From NCBI GenBank assembly GCA_020847045.1, contig JADLCT010000059.1, positions 62,001-126,000 of the forward strand: a stretch of 64,000 nucleotides of DNA. Reading direction: 5' to 3'. The notes beneath the pieces were generated by a model, which worked only from the letters and a program-made list of their open reading frames with translations, did not search any database and was not told the origin of the DNA. Every line of letters begins with the position of its first letter. Within the stretch, counting starts at the first letter, position 1. The position numbers and the translations under genes are program-made. This document shows, one piece after another, positions 52,801 through 61,195 of the stretch. This stretch comes from Bryobacterales bacterium (lineage in GTDB: Bacteria; Acidobacteriota; Terriglobia; Bryobacterales; Bryobacteraceae).

Positions 52801-55800
52801 CTCTCTGCGCAGCATCACCGTCAACACGACCGCGGCTATCGGCAACGTCACCTCGGGCAACATCTCTTCCACCGGCGCTACGCTGACCTGGACCACGACG
52901 GCGCCCTCGGACAGCCAGGCCGACTATGGAACGACGGCCTCCTACGGCTCCACGACGCCGCTGGATGCGAGCATGGTCACCAACCACGCCGTCACGCTCT
53001 CCGGCCTCACGCCGAACACGCTGTACCACTACCGCGTGAAGAGCCGCGACGCACAGGGCACTCTGCTGGTGTCCGACGACTTCACCTTTACGACTTCGCC
53101 CTCGTCCTCCATCGTCATCACCGGCATTCAGGCCGTGGGCGCGGGCACGGTGGCCAACATCACCTGGACCACGGACCGCGCTTCGGACTCGCGCGTCGAT
53201 TTCGGCACCACGCCCTCGGCGCTGCCGTTCGTCGCCACAGGCACGTCGGGTTCCACGGCGCACGCCGTGCAGCTTACCGGGCTCACGCCGGGCGTCCCCT
53301 ACTACTTCCGCGTCACCTCGGCGGACGGCTTCGGATCGTCCACCTCCCCAGTGCCTCCGGCCACGCTGTCCTTCATTCCCACGGACAACGTGCCTCCCGT
53401 GATCTCGGCCATCACGGCCACGCCAACAGCCACTACGGCCGTCATCGCCTGGACCACCAACGAGCTCTCTAATAGCCGCGTGAACTATGGCACTTCGGCC
53501 GGCGCGCTCAACCTGAGCGTCAACGACGCGGCCATGGTTACGGCGCACAGCGTCACGCTGCCCGGACTCACCGGCAACACAACCTATTACTATACGGTCA
53601 CCTCGACGGACGCCTCGGGCAACCCGGCCACCGCGCCGGCGTCCCCGGCCAGCTTCACGACTCCCGACGGCAGCGCGCCCGCAATTACGGGCGTGACAAT
53701 TGTTCCGGGCCTGCTGGGTGTCGCCACGGTGAAGTGGACAACGAACCGGGCCTCGAACTCGCGCATCGACTATGGAACCACCGCGGGCAGCCTGCTGCTG
53801 AACGCGAGTGACGCCGCCATGACCACGGCGCACACGCTACGACTGACCGGACTTGCCCAGGGCCAGCGTTATTACTTCCGCCTCTCTTCGACGGATGCGA
53901 CCTCGTTGACCGGCGTCTATCCGGACGCGTCCCTGCCCGCCGCCAGCTTCGTCGAGAACGCGCTGTCCTTGTGGAACGCCAGCGCCACGCCGGCGGTTGT
54001 CTCCGACGCCGATCCCTCGCCCGTCGAACTGGGCATGAAGTTCACCTCCACATCGGCTGGAACGGCCGTGGGCATTGCCTTCTATAAGGGCGCGGCCAAT
54101 ACGGGCACGCATACCGGCACGATCTGGTCTGCCACGGGCACGTTGCTGTCCACCGGCACGTTCACGAACGAATCGGCCAGCGGATGGCAGCAGTTGATGC
54201 TCGACACGCCGGTCGCCATCGCCGCCAACACAACCTACATCGTCTCCTACCGGGCTCCCAACGGCCGGTACGCTGTAAACGATAACTTCTTTGCCACGGC
54301 TCTCACGGCCGGACCGCTCACCGCACCCGCCTCGGCTGGCGCGGGCGGCAACGGCACCTACTCCTATGTTCTCGGCCAGGCGCCGTTGAGCAGCTACAAC
54401 GCCTCGAACTACTGGGTGGACGTGGTGTTCCTCGATAACGTCGCCCCGGCTGTCTCCAACGTCACGGCCACGCCGGCGGCCACCTCGGCCACCATCACCT
54501 GGAACACGAGCGAAGCCGCCAACGCGCTGGTGCAGTACGGCACGTCGGCTTCGAACCTGAACCTGACCGCTTCGACCTCCGCGTTCGCGACGGCGCAGAA
54601 CGTTCTGCTCAGCGGGCTCGCGGCGAACACCACCTATTACTACCGCGTGGTTTCGGCCGACACGGCGGGCAATGCCACCGAGTTCCCGCTCACCCCCGCC
54701 GCGCCGAACTCGTTCACCACCACGGCCACCGTGACGCTGAGCATCACGGGCGTCTCCGCCGTGGCCGGCTCGACCAGCGCCATCATCACCTGGACGACGA
54801 ACGTCATCGCCAACTCGCGCGTCGACTACGGAACCAGCGCGGCGAACCTGAACCTGTCTGCGAATGACGCCGCCAACGTCACCGCGCATTCGGTGACGTT
54901 GAACGGCCTCACTCCGGCCACCACCTACTACTTCCGCGTCACTTCGACTGAACCCGGCGGAGCCACGCTCACCTCGCCCGCCGCGCCCCAGCCGGCCACC
55001 AGCTTCCTTACCAATTCGGGCTCCCCTGGCGGTGGCAATCCGCCGAGCGAGTGGGACATCTCCGGTTCGGGCGACGCGAACCTCCAGGGCTTCTCCACCG
55101 AGATCAGCTACAACGTCGGTGAAACGGCCCGCTTCAAGATCAAGTCGAATGCCAGCTCCTACCGCATCGACATCTACCGCCTGGGCTACTATGGCGGCAA
55201 TGGCGCCACCTTCATCGCCACCGTGAACCCCAGCATTGCGCTGCCGCAAACCCAGCCCAACTGCCTCTCGGAGCCCTCCACGGGTCTGATTGACTGCGGC
55301 AACTGGGCCGAGTCGGCCTCGTGGGCGATTCCGGCCAACGCCAAATCCGGCGTATATGTGGCCAAGCTGGTCCGGCAGTCCGGCGGCACGGGATCGAGCC
55401 ACATTGTCTTCGTGGTTCGAGACGACGCCAGCACGGCACAGATCGTCTTCCAGACCTCGGACACCACCTGGCAGGCGTACAACGAATACGGCGGCAACAG
55501 CCTGTATACGGGGTCGCCGGCCGGCCGCGCCTATAAGGTCAGCTACAACCGTCCGTTCATCACGCGCGGCAACTCACCGCAGGACTGGGTGTTCAACGCC
55601 GAATACCCGATGATCCGCTGGCTGGAGGCCAACGGCTACGACGTCACCTACATTGCCGGCGTCGATACGGACCGCCGCGGCAATCTGCTCACCAACCACA
55701 AGATCTTCATGTCGGTGGGCCACGACGAATACTGGTCCGGCGCGCAGCGCGCCAACGTGGAAGCGGCGCGCGCCGCCGGCGTCCACCTGGCCTTCCTTTC

Positions 55801-58291
55801 CGGCAACGAGGTCTTCTGGAAGACGCGCTACGAAAACAGCATCTCCTCGCCGGCGACGGCCTACCGCACGCTGGTGTGCTTTAAGGACACGCACGCCAAT
55901 GCGCAAATCGATCCCACCGGCATCTGGACCGGCACCTGGCGCGATCCTCGCTTCAGCCCGCCAGCCGACGGTGGACGCCCCGAGAACGCCCTCACCGGCA
56001 CCATCTTCACGGTGAATTGCTGCAGCTATGCCATCACCGTGCCCGAGGCCGAAGGCAAGATGCGCTTCTGGCGCAACACCACCATCGCCAACCTTGGCGC
56101 GGGCCAGGTGGCCACGCTCCCCGATGGGACGCTTGGCTACGAATGGGACGAGGCACTGAACAACGGCTTCGCGCCTCCGGGCCTGATGAAGATGAGCTCG
56201 ACCACGGTCACCGTTCCCGAGCGCATCCTCGACTACGGCAACTCTTACGGCCAGGGTACTTCCACGCACGCCATTACTCTGTACAAGCACACCAGCGGCG
56301 CGCTCGTCTTTGGCGCGGGCACGGTGCAGTGGAGCTGGGGTTTGGATGGCAACCACGACCGCGGCAACGCGCCGGCCGACGTGCGCATGCAACAGGCCAC
56401 GGTGAACCTGCTGGCCGACATGGGCGTGCAACCCACAACTCTGCAGGCTGGCCTGCTGCCGGCCGTCAAGAGCACCGATACGACGGGCCCAACCGTCACC
56501 ATCTCTTCGCCCGCTAATGGGGCCACCGTGACCGCCGCGAGCACGATCACCGTCTCGGGCACGGCCTCCGACGTGGGCGGCGCGGTCGCTTCCGTGGAAT
56601 ACTCCACCGACGGCGGCGCCACCTGGCTCCCGGCGAATGGACGTGGAAGCTGGAGCTTCTCCTGGACCACCCCGTTCAGCGGCAGCGCCACGCTCAATGT
56701 TCGCGCCACCGACGATAGCGCCAATGCGAGCGCGGCGCCGGCGCAAGTCACCGTGACGGTGGGCGCGGGCACAAGCTGCAATCCCTGCTCGATCTGGCCG
56801 TCCACCACCGTGCCGTCCAATCCGCAGGACACCGATACCAGCGCCGTTGAACTCGGCGTGAAGTTCCGCGCCTCGGTGGCCGGTAAGGTCACCGGCGCCC
56901 GCTTCTATAAGGGCGCGGGTAACACTGGCACCCACACCGGGAAGCTGTGGTCCAGCACCGGCACGCTGCTTGCGTCGTTGACCTTCCAGAACGAGACCGC
57001 ATCCGGCTGGCAGGAGGCTCTGTTCACCACGCCGGTGAACGTTACGGCCAACACCACCTACGTCGTCTCCTACTGGGCGCCCGTGGGGCGCTACGCGGCC
57101 GACGCCAGCTTCTTTACCACTCAGGGCGTCACCAACGGACCGTTGACGGCGCTGCGGAGCGGAGTGGATGGTTTGAACGGTGTCTTCAACTACACCGGCT
57201 CGGCCTTCCCCGCCACCTCCTATCAGGACACCAACTACTATGCCGACGTGCTGTTCGTACCCGATGCCCAGACGCCGGATACTACGCCGCCTGTGATCTC
57301 CGGCCTTACGGCGACGCCTTCCGGCACGCAGGCCGTCATCGCCTACACGACGAATGAAGCAGCCGCGGGCGTGCTGAACTATGGCACGGCGCCGGGCAGC
57401 CTGACGCTGTCGCAGTCCTCGGCCCCGCTCACCACCAGCAAGTCGTTCACGGTGACCGGGCTGACGGCAGGCACGACGTACTACTATGCCGTGACGGCCA
57501 CCGACGCCGCCGGCAACGCCGCCACCTCCGCCGTGGCCTCGTTCACGACCGGAGCGGGAGACTCGACGCCGCCGGTGGTCAGTTCCGTCACCGCCACGCC
57601 GTCCTCGACATCGGCGCTGGTGAGCTGGAGCACCGACGAAACGGCGCAGGGCCGCGTTACGTATGGCACCTCGGCGGCGAACCTGTCGAGCGTCGTCACC
57701 GATACCACGCTGACCACCAGCAAGAGCCTGACGCTAACCGGCCTCACCGGCGGCGTCACTTATTACTACCGCGTGGTGGCCACCGATGCCGCGGGCAACG
57801 TGACTACCTTCCCGGCGCCTCCCGCCGCGCCCCTGACGTTCACCACCGTCTTCGGCGTGCCGAACTCCACCACGATCGTCACCGGCACGGCCGCCGGAGG
57901 GAATGCCGCTTCGCTGGCCGCCGACGACAACAACCTGTTCCAGGTGGCCTCCACCACCACGGGCACCACGCGGCGGACCAGCTACACCGGTCTGATTCCC
58001 AATGTGCCCCGCACCTCCACGTCCTTGCGCCTGGACGTGCGCGCCAGTTCGTCGGGCACATGCACGCAGGTGATCTCAATCTACAACTACAACAGCAGCT
58101 CATGGGTGCAGTTGAACTCACGCTCCATCGGCACTACGGAAACGACGGTGGCGAACCTGAGCCCTTCGGGCGCCCCCTCGAACTTCATCTCCGGCTCGGC
58201 CGCCACGGGCAACGTACAGTTCCGCGTGGCCTGCAGCCGCACACTGCAGAACTTCACACATAGGAGTGAATTTGTGCGATTGTCTTACTAG
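49850..58291 (+). CDS. Giant secreted multidomain deacetylase-like / DMFase-like / DUF4082 protein
   Basis: This 2813-residue protein starts at GTG 49850; no ATG fits. Order: signal peptide (1-23); deacetylase-like part paralogous to the preceding gene, TGDDHANGG at about 285 (24-600); Ig-like module (about 605-695); concanavalin-like region (about 705-990); four fibronectin/purple-acid-phosphatase-N-like repeats with WTTxxxSxSRVDYGT (about 1000-1370); DUF4082 (about 1373-1530); two more repeats; a region like the N,N-dimethylformamidase large subunit with SVGHDEYWSGAQRANVEA (about 1735-2205); Ig (about 2210-2305); second DUF4082 (about 2312-2473); two repeats; C-terminal jelly-roll-like domain. 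Most of these modules bind glycans or act as spacers. I infer a surface polysaccharide-modifying or matrix protein. Confidence 0.8.
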   Translation: MNTRATLSVLFGATLMCTAALAQSNPVLVVGTTSNAFTSYYTEIVRAEGFSGASYADLTTVNASVLASRDVVILGETPLTAAQVTMFADWVTAGGKLIAMRPDKQLAGLLGLTTTPNTLAEGYLLINTSQAPGAGLVSQTIQFHGTADRYTLSGATAVATLYSTSTVATVNPAVTLRSVGALGGQAAAFTYDLARSIVYTRQGNPNWAGTERDGIPPVRSSDMFYGASATDPKPDYVDLSKVAIPQADEQQRLLANMILHMNLSKKPLPRLWYFPFGKKAAVVMTGDDHANGGTSGRFDSHVAASPSGCVVDNWECIRSTSYIYTNTAITPAQAQAYDAQGFELGVHVTTDCLDYTPSSIASIYASELAAFGAKYTTIPAPVTNRTHCIVFSDWSSQPTTEAANNIRLDTNYYYWPPAWVNNVPGFMTGSGLAMRFADLNGASINNYQAATQMTDESGQSFPYTSDTLLDRAIGPEGYYGFFVANIHTDNAFGTLQEMSDAVVASAKARNVPVISARQLLRWLDGREATSFTGYTWSGSALGFTISLGAGANGAEVMVPYTSASGSVSGVTIAGSAVTFRTETIKGVQYAIFRAANGAVVVNYSSSVVSVAVAPATASLSANQFQNFTATVTGAADTSVTWSISPSTGSLTVLNATSARYNAPATIASTTNVTVTATSVQDPTKSASAVVTLTPSGGPSSPSFTDTTAADFGAGTGASTYISEKEDGEVQSLPAAGAEFTGTALPTGWNSVVWQAGGAATVSGGAVLLNSARAGTDAIFTQGRVLEYSATFSTAAYQHAGLGVDLSAAPWAIFSTGAGGALFARSNDGTTPIETSLGATYLNSPHVYRIQWNAGTVVFSIDGVQVASHALNITATMRPMFSSYLTGVTPLAVQWAQLTPYTAPSTFTSRVFDAGAALPWGVVNWTATTPAGTALAMSVRTGNTPVPDGTWTTFNSITSGGTVGATARYLQYQAQFTSSDAGLTASLRSITVNTTAAIGNVTSGNISSTGATLTWTTTAPSDSQADYGTTASYGSTTPLDASMVTNHAVTLSGLTPNTLYHYRVKSRDAQGTLLVSDDFTFTTSPSSSIVITGIQAVGAGTVANITWTTDRASDSRVDFGTTPSALPFVATGTSGSTAHAVQLTGLTPGVPYYFRVTSADGFGSSTSPVPPATLSFIPTDNVPPVISAITATPTATTAVIAWTTNELSNSRVNYGTSAGALNLSVNDAAMVTAHSVTLPGLTGNTTYYYTVTSTDASGNPATAPASPASFTTPDGSAPAITGVTIVPGLLGVATVKWTTNRASNSRIDYGTTAGSLLLNASDAAMTTAHTLRLTGLAQGQRYYFRLSSTDATSLTGVYPDASLPAASFVENALSLWNASATPAVVSDADPSPVELGMKFTSTSAGTAVGIAFYKGAANTGTHTGTIWSATGTLLSTGTFTNESASGWQQLMLDTPVAIAANTTYIVSYRAPNGRYAVNDNFFATALTAGPLTAPASAGAGGNGTYSYVLGQAPLSSYNASNYWVDVVFLDNVAPAVSNVTATPAATSATITWNTSEAANALVQYGTSASNLNLTASTSAFATAQNVLLSGLAANTTYYYRVVSADTAGNATEFPLTPAAPNSFTTTATVTLSITGVSAVAGSTSAIITWTTNVIANSRVDYGTSAANLNLSANDAANVTAHSVTLNGLTPATTYYFRVTSTEPGGATLTSPAAPQPATSFLTNSGSPGGGNPPSEWDISGSGDANLQGFSTEISYNVGETARFKIKSNASSYRIDIYRLGYYGGNGATFIATVNPSIALPQTQPNCLSEPSTGLIDCGNWAESASWAIPANAKSGVYVAKLVRQSGGTGSSHIVFVVRDDASTAQIVFQTSDTTWQAYNEYGGNSLYTGSPAGRAYKVSYNRPFITRGNSPQDWVFNAEYPMIRWLEANGYDVTYIAGVDTDRRGNLLTNHKIFMSVGHDEYWSGAQRANVEAARAAGVHLAFLSGNEVFWKTRYENSISSPATAYRTLVCFKDTHANAQIDPTGIWTGTWRDPRFSPPADGGRPENALTGTIFTVNCCSYAITVPEAEGKMRFWRNTTIANLGAGQVATLPDGTLGYEWDEALNNGFAPPGLMKMSSTTVTVPERILDYGNSYGQGTSTHAITLYKHTSGALVFGAGTVQWSWGLDGNHDRGNAPADVRMQQATVNLLADMGVQPTTLQAGLLPAVKSTDTTGPTVTISSPANGATVTAASTITVSGTASDVGGAVASVEYSTDGGATWLPANGRGSWSFSWTTPFSGSATLNVRATDDSANASAAPAQVTVTVGAGTSCNPCSIWPSTTVPSNPQDTDTSAVELGVKFRASVAGKVTGARFYKGAGNTGTHTGKLWSSTGTLLASLTFQNETASGWQEALFTTPVNVTANTTYVVSYWAPVGRYAADASFFTTQGVTNGPLTALRSGVDGLNGVFNYTGSAFPATSYQDTNYYADVLFVPDAQTPDTTPPVISGLTATPSGTQAVIAYTTNEAAAGVLNYGTAPGSLTLSQSSAPLTTSKSFTVTGLTAGTTYYYAVTATDAAGNAATSAVASFTTGAGDSTPPVVSSVTATPSSTSALVSWSTDETAQGRVTYGTSAANLSSVVTDTTLTTSKSLTLTGLTGGVTYYYRVVATDAAGNVTTFPAPPAAPLTFTTVFGVPNSTTIVTGTAAGGNAASLAADDNNLFQVASTTTGTTRRTSYTGLIPNVPRTSTSLRLDVRASSSGTCTQVISIYNYNSSSWVQLNSRSIGTTETTVANLSPSGAPSNFISGSAATGNVQFRVACSRTLQNFTHRSEFVRLSY

Positions 58292-58363
58292 GCTTCGAAC
58301 TCCTTGTATAGACTCGACTGGCTGGAACAGCTCAAGCTGAAATCGGCGCGTGTGCCGGAACGT

Positions 58364-59566
58364 ATGCAGGTGGCGGGGGTTCACCCCGCCGTCTGGCATC
58401 TGGGGTTCACCAGCATGCTCACCGACGTCTCGGCGGAGATGGTGACCAGCGTTCTGCCCGCCTTCCTGGTCCTCTACCTGCACGTGAGCCCGCTGGCTTA
58501 CGGCACGGTGGATGGTCTCTACCACGGGATGGCCGTGGCGTTGCTGAGCATCGCCGGCAGCATCGTGGCGGACCGGAAACGTAACTACCGCGAGGTGGCT
58601 GCCGCCGGTTACGGCCTATCGGCCGTGTGTAAGCTGGCGCTGGCCGCCGCCGGCCCGGCCTGGGGCTGGGTAGCCACGATCACCGCCATCGACCGCGTGG
58701 GCAAGGGCGCCCGCGTCGCGCCGAGGGACTCGCTCATCAGCCTGCACAGCAAGCGGGAACTGCTGGCCACCTCGTTTGCCGTGCACCGCTCGCTGGACGC
58801 CTGCGGCAGCCTGTTGGGACCGCTGGCGGCCTTCCTCATCCTGTCGCGCCTGCCGAACGGCTATAACGCCGTATGGCTCACCAGCTTCGTCTTCGCTCTG
58901 CTCGGCCTGGCCATCCTCCTGCTGTTCGTTCGCAATCCGGAGCGCGAAATTGGCGGCGGCGCCGTCCACTCCTTCCGCGAGATGCTGGCTTTGCGCGACA
59001 ACCTGCCCTTCCGGGGCATTCTGGCCGGATCGGCGATTTTGGGCGCACTCACGGTGAGTGACGGGTTCGTCTACCTATCCCTGCAACGCGCCTCTGGTCT
59101 TGCGCCCACCTATTTCCCGCTCCTGTTTTCGGCCACCTCCTGCGGTTACATGCTCTTCTCGCTGCCCGCCGGTATGCTGGCCGACCGGTTCGGGATGGTG
59201 CGCGTCCTACTTACCGGCTACGCGGTTCTGATCGCCGTCTACCTTGTGCTCGCCTTCGCCGGCCCACTGCCGGGACTGATCATCTTGATTCCCGCCTTGA
59301 TGGGCCTTTATTACGCCGGCACCGAGGGCATTTTGCGCGCTTTGACCAGCCGCGTCGTCCCGGAGCATCTCCGCGCCAGCGGCCTGGCCGCGCTCACCAC
59401 AATGCTCGGGTTTGGTAAGTTGTTTTCAGCCCTGCTCTTCGGCTACCTATGGCAGACCTATCACGAACGGACCGCCATGGCCGTCTTCGCCATCGCTTTG
59501 GCCTGCCTGCTTCCTTTCGTCTGGCTCCTTCTTGGACCCCGCAATGACCACCCCCGCTCCGCGTAA
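58364..59566 (+). CDS. Major facilitator superfamily transporter
   Basis: About 400 residues if started at ATG 58364 (GGAAC upstream); a TTG at 58304 would add 20 residues without a binding site. Twelve hydrophobic segments are visible. The first half has LTDVSAEMVTSVLPAFLVL and the A-loop-like GSIVADRKRNYREVAAAGY; the second half has AGMLADRFGMVRVLLTGYAV, the repeated loop motif. The IDRVGKGARVAPRDSLI region is typical of a subfamily of uncharacterised bacterial MFS proteins. Substrate unknown; export of a glycan precursor or signal is possible. It follows the giant gene by 72 bp. Confidence 0.82.
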   Translation: MQVAGVHPAVWHLGFTSMLTDVSAEMVTSVLPAFLVLYLHVSPLAYGTVDGLYHGMAVALLSIAGSIVADRKRNYREVAAAGYGLSAVCKLALAAAGPAWGWVATITAIDRVGKGARVAPRDSLISLHSKRELLATSFAVHRSLDACGSLLGPLAAFLILSRLPNGYNAVWLTSFVFALLGLAILLLFVRNPEREIGGGAVHSFREMLALRDNLPFRGILAGSAILGALTVSDGFVYLSLQRASGLAPTYFPLLFSATSCGYMLFSLPAGMLADRFGMVRVLLTGYAVLIAVYLVLAFAGPLPGLIILIPALMGLYYAGTEGILRALTSRVVPEHLRASGLAALTTMLGFGKLFSALLFGYLWQTYHERTAMAVFAIALACLLPFVWLLLGPRNDHPRSA

Positions 59567-60680
59567 CTCCTCCCCAGTTCTCATTTTCATCATTCTGTGT
59601 CTTGTCTGCTTCGGCGGCCTGGGCATCTACTTCTACCGCGCCGGCCGTACCGCCGCGCCCACACCAGAGGCCGCACAGTCACCGGACGCCGTACCCGCCG
59701 GAACACCCCCGGAGGCCACGCCCACAGACAAGCCGTCCACCCCTGAACCCTCCTCTGGCGCGAAGCCTGAGGACACCCCCACGACGCCCGGCGAGCCCGC
59801 CACGGCTACTCCCCGGCGCATCTACTTCCGCTCCACCAATGTCGAGCGTGGCTATGGCCAGATGGCCTACCTCGACTTCCCCCGTCTCGACGCCCCGCCC
59901 ACGCTGACCAGTCTCTCTTGCGAGGTGCTCGACGTTTCCCTCTCTGGGGCAGGCATCTGCCTGGTGGCCACGCGCGGCGTCCTCACACGCTACGACGCCA
60001 TCCTCTTTGATGCCGCCCGGAAAACACGCCATACCATCCCCCTCGGCGGCATTCCGAGCCGCACACGGCTGAACCGCGACGGCACGATGGCCGCCACCAC
60101 CGTCTTTCTTACCGGACATGGCTACGATTCGGTGGACTTCACCACCGAGACTCTACTCATCGACACACGCTCCGGCAAACCGCTGGTCAACCTGGAGGAG
60201 TACGTGGTGTCGCGTGGCGGCAAGCGGATCGACGCCAAGGATGTGAACTATTGGGGCGTCACATTCACGCCCGATGGCAAGGGCTTCTACTGCACGCTCT
60301 CGACGAACCGCCAACATTTCCTGGTGCGCGCCGATATCGCCGCCAAAACGGGCGTCACGCTACGCGACAACGTCGAGTGCCCATCCCTTTCCCCCAATGG
60401 CAAACGCGTAGTTTATAAAAAGAGGATCCCCGGCAACCGTGTCGCCTGGCGGCTGCACATTCTCGATCTCGCCACCAACGTCGAGACCCCTCTCCCGGAG
60501 ACTCGTAGCGTGGACGATCAACTGGAGTGGCTCGACGACGGTCACGTGCTCTACTCGCTGCCTGAAAATGCCTCCACACCCAGCCCTGGAACCGACGTTT
60601 GGAAGATCGATGTCGATCAGGCGTCGCCCCCGGCGAAGTTCCTCCCAAAGGCATACTCCCCCTCTGTCATCCGCCAATAG
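59544..60680 (+). CDS. Membrane-anchored TolB-like beta-propeller protein
   Basis: The start at ATG 59544 overlaps the MFS gene by 23 bp and gives 378 residues; a longer frame upstream lies inside that gene. One transmembrane segment (about 13-33, VLIFIILCLVCFGGLGIYFY) is followed by a Pro/Thr/Ala-rich spacer (about 35-85). The propeller-like domain has repeated LSxxGxxxVxx-type strands (VSLSGAGICLVATRGVL, TFTPDGKGFYC, SLSPNGKRVVYKK). It has the look of a periplasmic WD40/TolB-like protein, role unknown. Confidence 0.7.
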   Translation: MTTPAPRNSSPVLIFIILCLVCFGGLGIYFYRAGRTAAPTPEAAQSPDAVPAGTPPEATPTDKPSTPEPSSGAKPEDTPTTPGEPATATPRRIYFRSTNVERGYGQMAYLDFPRLDAPPTLTSLSCEVLDVSLSGAGICLVATRGVLTRYDAILFDAARKTRHTIPLGGIPSRTRLNRDGTMAATTVFLTGHGYDSVDFTTETLLIDTRSGKPLVNLEEYVVSRGGKRIDAKDVNYWGVTFTPDGKGFYCTLSTNRQHFLVRADIAAKTGVTLRDNVECPSLSPNGKRVVYKKRIPGNRVAWRLHILDLATNVETPLPETRSVDDQLEWLDDGHVLYSLPENASTPSPGTDVWKIDVDQASPPAKFLPKAYSPSVIRQ

Positions 60681-60971
60681 ACCCAGGAGTACGTCTAGCC
60701 GTCCTCTTACTTAGAACCTTAGGGGAGGGGGATTCCCACCCCTAGTACCTTCGCCCTGGAACCGTTGTTGGATAGCCACACTCGGACGGCTAGCCGGAAG
60801 GTTCCAAAACTCTATCATGAAGATTCTTTTTCAATTTTATCTCGTTTATTTGTATTCAATTATGATGATGTTATGAGACCTCCCTCGCCGAGTGGTGCTG
60901 CCGGTAACCGGTTACGGGCCGGCAAAGCTACTTCCCCGGCGGTGGTAAGGTAGTAAACCGCGTCTACCCCT

Positions 60972-61105
60972 GATTTTCGCCCTCAAGCAGCGCACAGAAT
61001 CCCACGATTCGGACATCCGATCCTCAGCACCTTAGATCCACATTCCTGTGTTTTGGGATTCCATCCGCGAACTCGGTCATGAACCTGCGCCGAAGGGCGA
61101 AAAAT
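60972..61105. repeat. Nested inverted repeat, possible large hairpin or MITE-like element
   Basis: TTTTCGCCCT (60974-60983) pairs with AGGGCGAAAA (61094-61103); one flanking step adds GA/TC with a single-base bulge. Inside, GAATCCCA (60997-61004) pairs with TGGGATTC (61054-61061). The arms span about 130 bp. No target-site duplication was recognised. Confidence 0.55.
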
Positions 61106-61140
61106 CTCTCTAACTCATTGAAAAACGAATAGCTTTACCT

Positions 61141-61157
61141 CTGGTGTGTGAATTGCT
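61141..61157 (+). promoter_or_regulatory. Candidate sigma54-type promoter before the polysaccharide deacetylase
   Basis: CTGGTGTGTGAATTGCT: a perfect -12 (TTGCT), right spacing, weak -24 (TGGTGT). The predicted transcript start is about 28 nt before the GTG at 61196. Confidence 0.45.
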
Positions 61158-61195
61158 TCTGTCAAGGCGTGCGGAGTTCCGCCCAAGGCTGATTC

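Larger units (their letters stand above)
60681..61195. other. Long intergenic region with palindromes and AT-rich block
   Basis: No gene is seen in 515 bp. In order: a short hairpin TAGGGG/CCCCTA (60720-60744), an unusually AT-rich block (about 60805-60880), a structured GC-rich segment around the palindrome GTAACCGGTTAC (60904-60915), a nested inverted repeat (60972-61105), and a sigma54-type element (61141-61157) before the deacetylase. The density of secondary structure is higher than in other gaps of the window. Confidence 0.6.

Noticed and set aside
51485..55402. Long minus-strand frames (782 and 521 codons) within the giant gene
   Set aside because: Shadows of high-GC coding DNA on the plus strand; Arg/Gly-rich translations without domains.
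60895..60960. c-di-GMP-I riboswitch
   Set aside because: A GGCAAAGC string and palindromes are present, but the conserved first half (CACAGGGCAAACC-like) is missing.
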